DNA of 64,000 nucleotides. Source: Bin87 sp965261195 (GTDB lineage Bacteria > Chloroflexota > Dehalococcoidia > Lucifugimonadales > UBA3495). Under the pieces are notes generated by a model. It searched no databases. It saw nothing but the letters and a program-made list of their open reading frames with translations, and was not told where the DNA came from. The stretch covers positions 3,348,001 through 3,412,000 of the forward strand of contig OZ253455.1 in NCBI GenBank assembly GCA_965261195.1. The letters run 5' to 3'. The position numbers and the translations under genes were made by a program. Below, piece by piece: positions 1 through 7,982 of this stretch. Numbering within the stretch: the first letter of the stretch is position 1; every line of letters begins with the position of its first letter.

Positions 1-1020
1 TTCTGCGAGCATATTGGCGGCTCTGGAGGTGGACATCTCATTTTTGCGCGACGTGGCCAGTACCTCGGCCATCTGCTCGTAGATACGTTCCGTTTGCTGG
101 CGCGCCCGTTCCGGATTGTAGGTCTGTCCAATCTCCGCGGCGGCGTTGATGACGCCTCCGGCGTTAATCAGAAAGTCCGGTGCGTAAATGATGCCCCGGT
201 GATGCAGGGTTTCCCCGTCTTCCGGGGTTGCCAGCTGGTTGTTTGCTCCGCCCGCCACAATTTGGCAGCGCAGTTGCTTGATGGTCTGGTGGTTGATAAC
301 GCCGCCCAGGGCGCACGGGGCGAAAATGTCGCATTCCAGGCGGTGTATTTCGTCAACGCCCGCGACCTGTATGCCCATGCTGCGCGCCCTATCCAACGCT
401 CCCTCACTAATGTCAGCGGCGATAACCCTGGCGTCTTCTTCCAGCAGGTGTTCTGCCGTGTGTGATGCAACCTTGCCAAAGCCCTGCATGGCGACGGTGC
501 GCCCGCGGAGGGAGTCGGTGCCCCAAGCTTCGGCGGCGCAGGCTTTCATCCCCATGTAGATGCCGAGTCCGGTCATTATGGACGTATCCCCGCTGCCGCC
601 CAGCGTGACATCCAGGCCGACCACGTGCTGCGTTTCCTGGCGAATGGTTTCGAGGTCGCGCCCGGTCGTTCCGACGTCGGTGGTGGTTACGTAGCGACCG
701 CCCAGCGTATCCACAAAACGACCCCAGGACCGCAGCAGCGCTTCGGTTTTCTGGGTGCGGGAATCACCGATGATGACGCCCTTGCCGCCGCCCAGATTGA
801 GTCCCGCCGCGGCTGACTTGTAGGTCATGGCTTGCGACAGCCGCAGTGCGTCGGCCAGGGCTTCCGCTTCGCTCTCGTAAGGCCACATACGGGTGCCTCC
901 GCAAGACGGGCCCAACGTGGTGTCGTGGATGGCGATAATTCCCCGCAATCCGGTTTCCGGGTCGCTGTACATCGCTACCTGTTCGTGCCCAAATTCAACC
1001 ATCGCGTCGAGTGTATTCAT
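1..1020 (-). CDS. Leucine/glutamate-type amino-acid dehydrogenase (3' end beyond window)
   Basis: NAD-dependent oxidative deamination of a branched-chain or related amino acid is the likely role. Translating the minus strand from the ATG at 1018-1020 gives 340 codons without a stop, so the C-terminus lies outside the window; leucine dehydrogenases are about 350-370 residues, so only a short piece is missing. The N-terminal half shows the family's Gly-rich substrate site GLNLGGGKGVI, preceded by the MTYKSAAA segment that carries a catalytic Lys. The second half has the Rossmann signature GFGKVA and a GGANNQL stretch typical of the Glu/Leu/Phe/Val superfamily. The short N-terminal domain favours leucine or phenylalanine rather than glutamate dehydrogenase. 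It is divergent from the cyclophilin gene. Exact substrate cannot be told from sequence. Confidence 0.85.
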   Translation of the reverse strand, partial: MNTLDAMVEFGHEQVAMYSDPETGLRGIIAIHDTTLGPSCGGTRMWPYESEAEALADALRLSQAMTYKSAAAGLNLGGGKGVIIGDSRTQKTEALLRSWGRFVDTLGGRYVTTTDVGTTGRDLETIRQETQHVVGLDVTLGGSGDTSIMTGLGIYMGMKACAAEAWGTDSLRGRTVAMQGFGKVASHTAEHLLEEDARVIAADISEGALDRARSMGIQVAGVDEIHRLECDIFAPCALGGVINHQTIKQLRCQIVAGGANNQLATPEDGETLHHRGIIYAPDFLINAGGVINAAAEIGQTYNPERARQQTERIYEQMAEVLATSRKNEMSTSRAANMLAE

Positions 1021-1275
1021 TGCGACCGTTTATCTCCTTGCACTGATGCGTAGGATAGTGATGGATTGGGTAAGGTGGTGGCGATTGCCAGGCGCCAATC
1101 GGGAGGCGATAGGTGAATGGCGGCCTCAAACCTGATACCCAACTTAATTATAGTGCATGACCCAAGAATCCAACTGCTATGCCGGAGCGGCAGTATTGGA
1201 TTCCGATGTGACACCGCCGGTATCACCATTGGCGCGATAGCGACGTGCGAAATCCACGGTGGCGAATGGTTGGGG

Positions 1276-1281
1276 TATAAT
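1276..1281 (+). promoter_or_regulatory. Candidate -10 box before the cyclophilin gene (only signal seen in the 1021-1324 gap)
   Basis: The 304-base gap between the divergent dehydrogenase and cyclophilin genes contains no convincing ORF or RNA gene. A perfect TATAAT lies 44 bases before the ATG at 1325, and an AGGAG ribosome-binding site sits about 10 bases before that start. I see no clear -35 box at the right distance, so this is a weak call. Confidence 0.4.
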
Positions 1282-1324
1282 TGGAGCAGTTTGTACATTC
1301 CAACCCTGCGCAGGAGAACCTGAT

Positions 1325-1861
1325 ATGCCCCCCAAAGAGTACGAAAACCCACCAGGCTTGGTAATTGAAGCAACCAAGCGTTACCATGCTGTCATCAAAA
1401 CCGGCAAAGGCGACATGACGGTAGAGTTGCTGTCTGAAGTTGCCCCGCGCGCCGTGAACAATTTCGTTTTTCTGGCCCGTGACGGGTTTTACGAAAACAA
1501 CCAGTTTCACCGCGTGATCAAAGGTTTCATGATCCAGGGCGGGTGCCCCAAAGGTGACGGCACCGGCGGCCCCGGCTACCGATTCCGCGATGAAGAAGTA
1601 ACCCGCGGCTACACTCGTGGCACGCTCGCGATGGCCAACGCTGGGCCCAACACCAACGGCAGCCAGTGGTTTATCGTCCATGGAGCCGACGCGGGTTTGC
1701 CGCCCAACTACACCGTCTTCGGTATGCTCACCGAGGGCGATGATGTCCTGGACGCCCTGGCTAATTCTCCGGTGCAAACCAGCCGCGGCGGCGAGGCATC
1801 GCAGCCCACCGAACGCCTGGCCATCGAGAACATTGAGATTACTGAGACCGACCTCGCATAA
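1325..1861 (+). CDS. Cyclophilin-type peptidyl-prolyl cis-trans isomerase
   Basis: Catalyses Xaa-Pro isomerisation, probably in the cytoplasm since no signal peptide is seen. The 178-residue product is a full single cyclophilin domain: FHRVIKGFMIQGG carries the catalytic Arg and the core Phe-Met-Gln, and NTNGSQWFI and the GMLTEGDDVLDAL segment complete the active-site cleft. The start was set at the ATG at 1325 because AGGAG precedes it at good spacing; an in-frame ATG at 1259 upstream would add an unconserved 22-residue leader that covers the -10 box. It is convergent with the MFS gene, with a strong hairpin between them. Confidence 0.95.
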   Translation: MPPKEYENPPGLVIEATKRYHAVIKTGKGDMTVELLSEVAPRAVNNFVFLARDGFYENNQFHRVIKGFMIQGGCPKGDGTGGPGYRFRDEEVTRGYTRGTLAMANAGPNTNGSQWFIVHGADAGLPPNYTVFGMLTEGDDVLDALANSPVQTSRGGEASQPTERLAIENIEITETDLA

Positions 1862-1887
1862 ACCGGTACGCGAGTCAGGAAACACTG

Positions 1888-1916
1888 CGGCGGCCAGTCA
1901 GCGCGACTGGCCGCCG
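1888..1916. terminator. Bidirectional hairpin between convergent genes
   Basis: A perfect 12-base inverted repeat (CGGCGGCCAGTC and its complement) with a 5-base loop lies between the stop codons of the cyclophilin gene and the minus-strand MFS gene. There is no long T-run on either side, so it may be an inefficient or Rho-assisted terminator. Confidence 0.55.
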
Positions 1917-1959
1917 TTGCAATGTCGGGCCGGGATTTAGCGAGACGACATCAAACGCC

Positions 1960-3315
1960 CTAGTCGTCTGCCGGAGCCGGGGTCGGCGTAGCGGGCGCCG
2001 TGGCGGCATCCGGCGACGCTGGCATCTGCGGTTTCCTGGCGAACAGGAAGCAGACGCCACCGAGGAAGTTGAACCCGGCCAGCACCAGGAACGCGATGGT
2101 GTAGGATTCCTGCCAGTCATACATATACCCGGCGAAAGGACCGGCGCCTAGCAGGAGTATGTTCATTGGGATGGTGCTGATGCCCAGAATTTTGCCGAAG
2201 TTCCCACGGCCAAAGTATTCCCCGCGTATCGAAGTCGTCAACGGGTTGCGCCCGCCGAAGCCAAGCCCGAACACCACGGCAAAAGCGTAGAACGACCACA
2301 ACTGAGTGCTGAAAGTGAGCAGCACAACGGCGGCGGCCTGGATGGTGGTGAAGATGAACAGGCCGGCGCGCTTGGAATAGCGGTCGCCGATGTAGCCGCC
2401 AATCAACTGCGCCCACATCGCCACAAACGTATAGGTGGTTACGACCCGTCCGACCTGACTCTCAAAACCGGCGTCCTTCAGAAACAGTCCCAGGTGGGTG
2501 AAAATCGCCAGGATAATCATGCTGGTGAGTCCGTGGCCGATGGCAATGAGCCAGAATGCGGGTGTGCGAACCGCTTGCTGGGCGGTCAAGCCCTGCGGCT
2601 CGGCGCTGCGCTGGGCAGTCGAACCGGCCCGCGCCGGGGGACGGGCGTCGCCGTCAATTCGCAGACCCATGTCCTCCGGACTGTTGCGGATGATGAGCGA
2701 CAGGGGCAATGCTGCGCCGAAAACGACAATGGCCAGGGTAAATGCCGTGCCCTGCCAGCCGATGTTGCTGTGGATTCCCCAGTCCATCAGCGGTATGACG
2801 ATCAGCGCCCCGCCGCGGCTGATCCAGTTCGCCCAGCCCATCGCGGTTGCCATGCGGCGGGCGAACCAGTTGTTGATCGTGGTCATCATGGGAACCCAGC
2901 TGCCCATGCCCTGGCCCAGGGCCATAATCATGTAGGCTACGTAGAACATATACAGTGGGCCAACCGGCCAGAATCCGGCGTCGATCTTCCAGAACACCAG
3001 GAAACCGACACCCAGAATCAGGAAGCCCAGCAGCACCATCTTGCGGGCGCCCAGGCGGTCGGTCAGGTAGCCCTCCAGGGGGCCCATCAACCCGCCCTCA
3101 ATCCGAGTTAGCGACAATGCCAATGAGAGCGCGCCGCGTTTCCAGCCGAAGTGGCTTTCCAACGCGACCGACCACAACGTCATGGCGTGGAACAGCGGCA
3201 CCGTTGCCACCGTCATTACAAATCCGGTGGCAAGAACGATGTACCACCCGTAGTAAAAGGTGGGTCGTCGGATACGGAAACGGGCCGGATTTGGTGGTGG
3301 CGCCTGGGTGGTCAT
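1960..3315 (-). CDS. Major facilitator superfamily transporter (oxalate/formate or monocarboxylate-like)
   Basis: A 12-helix inner-membrane carrier of 451 residues. The translated protein alternates long hydrophobic segments with short charged loops, has the MFS loop 2-3 motif as GYLTDRLGARKM and the matching second-half loop GGYIGDRYSKRAG. The pattern of an N-terminal YYGWYIV segment followed by TVATVPLFH is typical of MCT/OxlT-type members, which move small organic anions. The start at 3315 gives a normal cytoplasmic N-terminus; the longer frame to 3405 adds 30 unconserved residues. No strong ribosome-binding site is seen for either. The substrate is unknown. Confidence 0.88.
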   Translation of the reverse strand: MTTQAPPPNPARFRIRRPTFYYGWYIVLATGFVMTVATVPLFHAMTLWSVALESHFGWKRGALSLALSLTRIEGGLMGPLEGYLTDRLGARKMVLLGFLILGVGFLVFWKIDAGFWPVGPLYMFYVAYMIMALGQGMGSWVPMMTTINNWFARRMATAMGWANWISRGGALIVIPLMDWGIHSNIGWQGTAFTLAIVVFGAALPLSLIIRNSPEDMGLRIDGDARPPARAGSTAQRSAEPQGLTAQQAVRTPAFWLIAIGHGLTSMIILAIFTHLGLFLKDAGFESQVGRVVTTYTFVAMWAQLIGGYIGDRYSKRAGLFIFTTIQAAAVVLLTFSTQLWSFYAFAVVFGLGFGGRNPLTTSIRGEYFGRGNFGKILGISTIPMNILLLGAGPFAGYMYDWQESYTIAFLVLAGFNFLGGVCFLFARKPQMPASPDAATAPATPTPAPADD

Positions 3316-3494
3316 AAATACGGGAAGCCTGCGATTTAAAGCGCGGTGGTTGCAACGGAACGGAACATATCTTAACCCTCTAATAATTATGGGCACAAGG
3401 CGCAATGCCTGATTACGAATATCATCATCGGTAACGGTTGAGTGCGGGTTGCCGAATTAATGCCGAAACCGCCCGGCCTGACTCACCGGGTCTG

Positions 3495-3524
3495 CTGACA
3501 GTGGGCCAATTCAGGTGCTATAAT
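3495..3524 (+). promoter_or_regulatory. Promoter of the rpsF-ssb-rpsR operon
   Basis: CTGACA at 3495-3500, an 18-base spacer and TATAAT at 3519-3524, the latter preceded by TGC to form an extended -10. It lies 36 bases before the rpsF start codon, followed by an AGGAG ribosome-binding site at 3547-3551. This is the best vegetative promoter match in the window. The rest of the 3316-3559 gap shows nothing else recognisable. Confidence 0.7.
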
Positions 3525-3559
3525 TCGTTGATGTACAGTCACATTTAGGAGTCTACAAC

Positions 3560-4369
3560 TTGCGCCACTTTGAACTCGTAGCGATTCTCAGCCCCATGCT
3601 CAACCAGGATGAAGCCTCGGCGACGTGGGACGACATCAAGTCGTTCATCTCGAACCGCGAAGGTGAAATTACTGCCGAACAGGTGTGGGGAACCCGTCGG
3701 CTGGCCTACCCTATCAGGAAAGGCAACTATAATTTCCTGGAGGGAGCCTATTATCTCAGCTCTTTTGCCGTGGAAAGTGCGTTCAACCGGGAGCTGGAGA
3801 CGTATTTGCGCCTGGATGACCGGGTGCTGCGTTCGCTGGTCGTGCGCTGTGATGGGCCGATGGGCGACATCCCGGTGCCTGGCCCGTTGACCGCGCCATC
3901 GCGCTACATTCCGCCCGGTCGTGGCCGTCCGCGCTCCGATGGCGGCGGGCCGGTTCAAGACGTTCCCGGTGGCCCGGTTGCCGGAGGGCCCATACCTCGG
4001 CCCGCCACTCCACCGCCAGCCGTCGCAGAGCCGGCGCCTGCCGAGCCGGCAGCCGTCGCTCCGGAATCGGCTGCCGCCGAGCCAACAGCCGACGCGCCAG
4101 CCGTTGCAGAGCCGGTGCTTGCCGAGCCGTCAGCCGACGCGCCAGAACCGGTTGTTGCTGATTCGCCAGCCGTTGCAGAGCCGGCGCCTGCCGAGCCGTC
4201 AGCGGACGCTTCGGAACCGGTTGCCGCCGACCCGGCAGCCGTCGCTGAGCCAGTGGTGGCTGAACCTGAGCCGGTAGCTGTTGAGCCGGCGCCGGTCGCC
4301 GAACCTGAGCCGGCGGTCGAGTCGCCAGCCGAACCTACCGCCGAATCCGACGCCGACGCGGAAGCGTAA
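3560..4369 (+). CDS. rpsF: 30S ribosomal protein bS6 with long acidic C-terminal tail
   Basis: bS6 binds bS18 and 16S rRNA helix 23 on the small-subunit platform. Residues 1 to about 95 are an ordinary bS6 domain (RHFELVAIL, WGTRRLAYPI, YLRLDDRVLRSLVVR). The start is TTG at 3560, eight bases after AGGAG. The product is 269 residues against about 95-130 for usual bS6: after residue ~115 it becomes a low-complexity Ala/Glu/Pro/Val tail of about 150 residues with almost no basic residues. At DNA level the tail contains a 69-base direct repeat (starting at 4097 and again at 4166), suggesting growth by slippage or duplication. ssb follows 8 bases after the stop, the usual rpsF-ssb-rpsR order. Confidence 0.95.
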   Translation: MRHFELVAILSPMLNQDEASATWDDIKSFISNREGEITAEQVWGTRRLAYPIRKGNYNFLEGAYYLSSFAVESAFNRELETYLRLDDRVLRSLVVRCDGPMGDIPVPGPLTAPSRYIPPGRGRPRSDGGGPVQDVPGGPVAGGPIPRPATPPPAVAEPAPAEPAAVAPESAAAEPTADAPAVAEPVLAEPSADAPEPVVADSPAVAEPAPAEPSADASEPVAADPAAVAEPVVAEPEPVAVEPAPVAEPEPAVESPAEPTAESDADAEA

Positions 4370-4377
4370 ATCTACTC

Positions 4378-4815
4378 GTGAACAAGATAATCATTGTTGG
4401 TTATTTGGGTCGTGACCCGGAGATGCGGTATTCGCCGTCCGGCAACCCCATGACATCCTTTAGCATTGCCAGCAGTCGGCGATACACTACTGCAGCCGGC
4501 GAGCAGCGTGAGGAGACCGAGTGGTTCAACTGCACTGCTTTTGGTCGTCTGGCCGACGTTTGTAATCAGTACCTTGCCAGAGGACGGCAAACGTATATTG
4601 AGGGCCGACTCCGGTCTCGTCAATATGAGCGCAGAGACGGCACTCCGGGCTTCTCGCTGGATGTGTCAGTAACCGAAATGCACCTGCTGGGACGCCGTGA
4701 TGACCAGTCTGATGGCGGTTCCGCTGACCAGCGTCGCGACAATTACAGCGGCGGTGACTATTCCGGAGGCGGTGGCAACGAAGCCATGGCCGATGTTGAC
4801 GACCTGCCGTTCTAG
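4378..4815 (+). CDS. ssb: Single-stranded DNA-binding protein
   Basis: Binds and protects ssDNA during replication and repair and recruits partner proteins by its C-terminal tip. The 145-residue product has a complete OB fold (NKIIIVGYLGRDPEMRY through VTEMHLLG, residues 2-105), a Gly/Ser/Asp-rich linker (about residues 106-138) and the acidic tip DVDDLPF ending in Leu-Pro-Phe. The start is a GTG 8 bases after the rpsF stop, which implies translational coupling. It sits between the genes of the two interacting ribosomal proteins bS6 and bS18, as in most bacteria. Confidence 0.97.
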   Translation: MNKIIIVGYLGRDPEMRYSPSGNPMTSFSIASSRRYTTAAGEQREETEWFNCTAFGRLADVCNQYLARGRQTYIEGRLRSRQYERRDGTPGFSLDVSVTEMHLLGRRDDQSDGGSADQRRDNYSGGDYSGGGGNEAMADVDDLPF

Positions 4816-4874
4816 ACTGTGATGGCGCCGTTTACGAGCGCCGAATTACCCAAGGATTGGAGAAGCTTCCGCTA

Positions 4875-5399
4875 ATGACTACCCCCACCCCTGCATCCGC
4901 TCCCGAACCCTCCGCGGCTCCCGGTACACCGGCGCCCCCGCCGGCGCCCGTTGCTGGCGGCCCCATCAATAATCCTCCCGCTGACGGAGCGCCGCCCCGC
5001 CGCCCCGGTGGATTTGGCGGCGGACCGGGCGGACCTCGTCCTGGCGGCGGTCCCGGTGGTGGCGGTCCCGGTGGTGGCGGTCCCGGTGGTGGACGTCCCC
5101 CGGGCCGAGGGGGCCCGCGCACCGGACCCGGAGGGCGTGGCGGCGGACGTCGGTATGGGCCGCGTCGGCGGGTGTGCAACTTCACGGTTGAGAAGGTTAC
5201 GCCCGATTACAAGGACGTTGACCGGTTGCGCCGCTATATCTCGGAGCAGGGTAAAATTGACCCGACCCGCAAGACTGGTACGTCGGCGAAGAACCAGCGG
5301 TTGCTGGCCACTGCCATCAAGCGGGCCCGCTTCCTCGCCCTGCTGCCCTACGCCCCTGAGCACAGCATCAACGTCGGAATGCGCCCCGGTGGTAGGTAG
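4875..5399 (+). CDS. rpsR: 30S ribosomal protein bS18 with basic Pro/Gly/Arg-rich N-terminal extension
   Basis: bS18 pairs with bS6 on the 30S platform. Only the last ~75 residues are the canonical protein (RRRVCNFTVEK through the LLPYAPEHS segment, with KIDPTRKTGTSAKNQR in the middle). The preceding ~100 residues are low complexity: first Pro/Ala-rich, then Gly/Pro/Arg-rich, encoded partly by three exact tandem copies of a 15-base unit at 5046-5090. Total length is 174 residues against about 75-90 normally. The ATG at 4875 is favoured over the TTG at 4857 because GGAGAAG lies 10 bases before it. rplI and dnaB, often next in this cluster, are absent. Confidence 0.93.
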   Translation: MTTPTPASAPEPSAAPGTPAPPPAPVAGGPINNPPADGAPPRRPGGFGGGPGGPRPGGGPGGGGPGGGGPGGGRPPGRGGPRTGPGGRGGGRRYGPRRRVCNFTVEKVTPDYKDVDRLRRYISEQGKIDPTRKTGTSAKNQRLLATAIKRARFLALLPYAPEHSINVGMRPGGR

Positions 5400-5414
5400 C
5401 CAACGTTTCTGAAG

Positions 5415-6581
5415 ATGTTAAACCTGCCGCTGCCCTGGAAACGCAGCGCCGCTACCGCTGAAGACGAATCGCCGCCACCATCGGGGCCCCGTCCGGTACG
5501 GCGCCGGGGAGGGCGTAACCGCCGGGTCGGCGCCACCAGCAACGAAGATACGACGGCAGCCCGACAACGTCGCAGCCAGGAAGCTCGGCGTCAACGCATC
5601 GCCATAATCGTTGGAGCGGTATTGCTGCTGACCATCATCGGGGTGGTCAGCTTTGGCGTTTATCAGGAGTTTGTCCGTCCGCCACGTGTAATGGCCGGAG
5701 AGGTCAGGGGTGAGCGTTTCAGCATGGGCGACCTGGTGGAGCGCATCCGGGTGCTGCAAGGTATCAACCGTTACCAGGGCGGACAGGTGGATTTCAGTCG
5801 TATTCCGTTCCAGCTGCTGACCGATTTGCTGCACGCCGAGATTTTGCGCCAGGCAGCGCCCGGCCTGCAAATTAACATTACCGAAGAGCAAATAGACGAG
5901 GCCGTTGAGTCGGTTTTCCGTCCGGCGGCCCAACCGGGTCAAGAGGTGGACGATGCGCAATTGGACGAGGAGAAAGACAATAATTACATCAATTTCCTGA
6001 CCCAGGTAAATCTGGACGACGGCGTCTATCGTCGGATTGTCGAAGAGCAGCTTCAGGAGCGCGAATTATTTGTCCGTATGCTATCAGCTATTCCAGAAGA
6101 GGCGCCGCACGTAGAGGTTCAGGCCATCGCTTTGAGTGCGAACAGTTCCGCATCGCCGGAAGCGGTTAAAGAACGCCTGGTGCTGGGTGAAGATTTCGCC
6201 AGCGTGGCACGTGAGCTGAGCGGCTCAGACGGTTACATCGGCTGGGTGACGCAAGGCGCGTTCCCCGAGTTCGACCCCTACCTGTTCGGTGACGAAGAGA
6301 GTCCGGCTTTGCTGGAGCCTGGCGAAATCTCCGATTCGATCTACATTGATGAAGCCATCATCATTGTGCAGGCAATTGGCGAGGCGGAAACCAGGGAAGT
6401 GGAACAACGGATGGCGGTGCAGATAGCGGCGGCTCGGGTTGATCAATGGAAGGATGATCAATTGGCGCAAGGTTCTGACGAGGGTTGGGTCAAGATTAAC
6501 TTTAACAGCGACCGTTACGCTTGGGTTACCGACCAGGTCCGGTTGACGCGCCCGCGCGTTACGCCGACCCCGCAACAGTAA
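5415..6581 (+). CDS. Membrane-anchored SurA/PrsA-like peptidyl-prolyl isomerase (parvulin-type foldase)
   Basis: Likely extracytoplasmic chaperone/foldase for secreted proteins. The 388-residue product has a disordered, basic cytoplasmic N-terminus (residues 1-60), one transmembrane helix (IAIIVGAVLLLTIIGVVSFG, about residues 63-82) and then a SurA_N-like helical region. A parvulin domain follows in the last 180 residues (AIALSANSS..., the GYIGWVTQGAFPEFD segment, PGEISDSI). A short C-terminal tail is rich in Thr/Pro. It starts 15 bases after the rpsR stop, so is probably cotranscribed. Sequence conservation in the parvulin active site looks loose, so isomerase activity is not certain. Confidence 0.75.
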   Translation: MLNLPLPWKRSAATAEDESPPPSGPRPVRRRGGRNRRVGATSNEDTTAARQRRSQEARRQRIAIIVGAVLLLTIIGVVSFGVYQEFVRPPRVMAGEVRGERFSMGDLVERIRVLQGINRYQGGQVDFSRIPFQLLTDLLHAEILRQAAPGLQINITEEQIDEAVESVFRPAAQPGQEVDDAQLDEEKDNNYINFLTQVNLDDGVYRRIVEEQLQERELFVRMLSAIPEEAPHVEVQAIALSANSSASPEAVKERLVLGEDFASVARELSGSDGYIGWVTQGAFPEFDPYLFGDEESPALLEPGEISDSIYIDEAIIIVQAIGEAETREVEQRMAVQIAAARVDQWKDDQLAQGSDEGWVKINFNSDRYAWVTDQVRLTRPRVTPTPQQ

Positions 6582-6600
6582 AACCCAACCGGCGCAGGCG

Positions 6601-7920
6601 ATGGGCATGGGCAACGGGGAAATCAACATCGGGTTGATGGGAATGGGCACCGTAGGGGGTGGAGTCGCCGCTGCCCTGCTGCAAAACGCCGATGCCATCA
6701 AGCGCAAGACCGGCCGTGCCGTCCGGTTGCGGCGTGCCCTGGTGCGCGATGCCTCCAAAATCCGGCAACCCACACCGCCGGCCGGTATGCTCACCACCAA
6801 CCCGGAAGATATTTTGTCCGACCCAGATGTCCACATCGTCGTGGAAACCATGGGCGGCGACTCGCCGGCCGGTGAATATCTGGAGCGCGCGCTCGGCGCC
6901 GGAAAGCACGTCGTTACCGCCAACAAAGAGGTGATGTCGCGTCGCGGCCCGGCACTGATGGCGCTGGCTCAGGAGCGCCGCGTTAACTTGTTGTTTGAGG
7001 CATCTGCCGGCGGTGGTATTCCTATCGTCGGCTGCTTGATGTCCCAGTTGCTGGCCAACGACATCCGTTCCATCCGCTCCATAATCAACGGCACCACCAA
7101 CTACATCCTCACGCGGATGGCCCGCAGCCAGACACCGTTCGCCGACGCACTGGCCGAAGCCCAGAGTCATGGGTACGCGGAGGCAGACCCTACCAACGAC
7201 ATTGAAGGGGTTGATGCCGCCTACAAGCTGTCCGTACTGGGCAGTCTGGCATTCCACCGTCCCATACCGCACCAGTCCATCTACACTGAAGGCATTAGCC
7301 GGCTGGCCCCGGAAGACTTCCGATACGCCGCCGAACTGGGCTACGCCATCAAGTCCCTGGCCATCGCTACCGCCGAACCCAACGGTCTGGTGCAGGCCCG
7401 TGTTCATCCCGCCCTGGTGCCGCAAGACCACCTGCTCGCCAATGTCGACGGCGTGTATAATGCCGTTGAAGTAACGGGCGACCTGTGCGGCCAAATCATT
7501 CTCCACGGCCAGGGCGCCGGTCGCGAGGCGACCACCAGCGCCGTTATGGGCGACATTCTGAACATCCTGCGCACCATTGGCAACGCGGATGGCCCGCCGC
7601 CATTGCCGGCACTAGATGGCGACTACGGCACGACCGGTAATTCAGTTCGACCCATCGACGAGCTGTCCAGCGCTTATTATATGCGTCTCACGTGCGCCGA
7701 CCAGGCCGGTGTGCTGGCCCAGATCGCTCGCATCCTGGGTGACGGCAACATCTCTATTGCGACGGTCATTCAAAAAGATACCGATCCCGGTGGCGGGACT
7801 GCACAACTCGTAATCACTACCTATCCGGCCCGGGAGGTTGACGTTCAATCCGCTTTGGCAGTAGTTGCTGAACTGGATGTTGTCAGCGGCGTCAACAACC
7901 TGATCCGGATTGAACGATAA
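6601..7920 (+). CDS. hom: Homoserine dehydrogenase with ACT domain
   Basis: Reduces aspartate semialdehyde to homoserine, the branch point to threonine and methionine. The 439-residue length fits the monofunctional ACT-containing form. Visible parts: NAD(P)-binding glycine motif GLMGMGTVGGGV (residues 11-22), ANKEVMSRRG, the catalytic core INGTTNYILTRM and EGVDAAYKLSVLG, then a C-terminal ACT domain from YYMRLTCADQAGVL to the end that probably senses threonine. The ATG at 6601 or 6607 could start it. thrC follows 62 bases downstream, so this is a threonine pathway operon; thrB is not in the window. Confidence 0.96.
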   Translation: MGMGNGEINIGLMGMGTVGGGVAAALLQNADAIKRKTGRAVRLRRALVRDASKIRQPTPPAGMLTTNPEDILSDPDVHIVVETMGGDSPAGEYLERALGAGKHVVTANKEVMSRRGPALMALAQERRVNLLFEASAGGGIPIVGCLMSQLLANDIRSIRSIINGTTNYILTRMARSQTPFADALAEAQSHGYAEADPTNDIEGVDAAYKLSVLGSLAFHRPIPHQSIYTEGISRLAPEDFRYAAELGYAIKSLAIATAEPNGLVQARVHPALVPQDHLLANVDGVYNAVEVTGDLCGQIILHGQGAGREATTSAVMGDILNILRTIGNADGPPPLPALDGDYGTTGNSVRPIDELSSAYYMRLTCADQAGVLAQIARILGDGNISIATVIQKDTDPGGGTAQLVITTYPAREVDVQSALAVVAELDVVSGVNNLIRIER

Positions 7921-7982
7921 CCACCGCTTCAACCGAGCATTGCGCTACCATTGGTCAACCGGACTGAAATAGCAGGCATCTG

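Noticed and set aside
5046..5090. Three 15-base repeats that could look like a small CRISPR array
   Set aside because: They are contiguous, have no spacers and keep the rpsR reading frame (Gly/Pro-rich segment). No CRISPR array was seen in the window.
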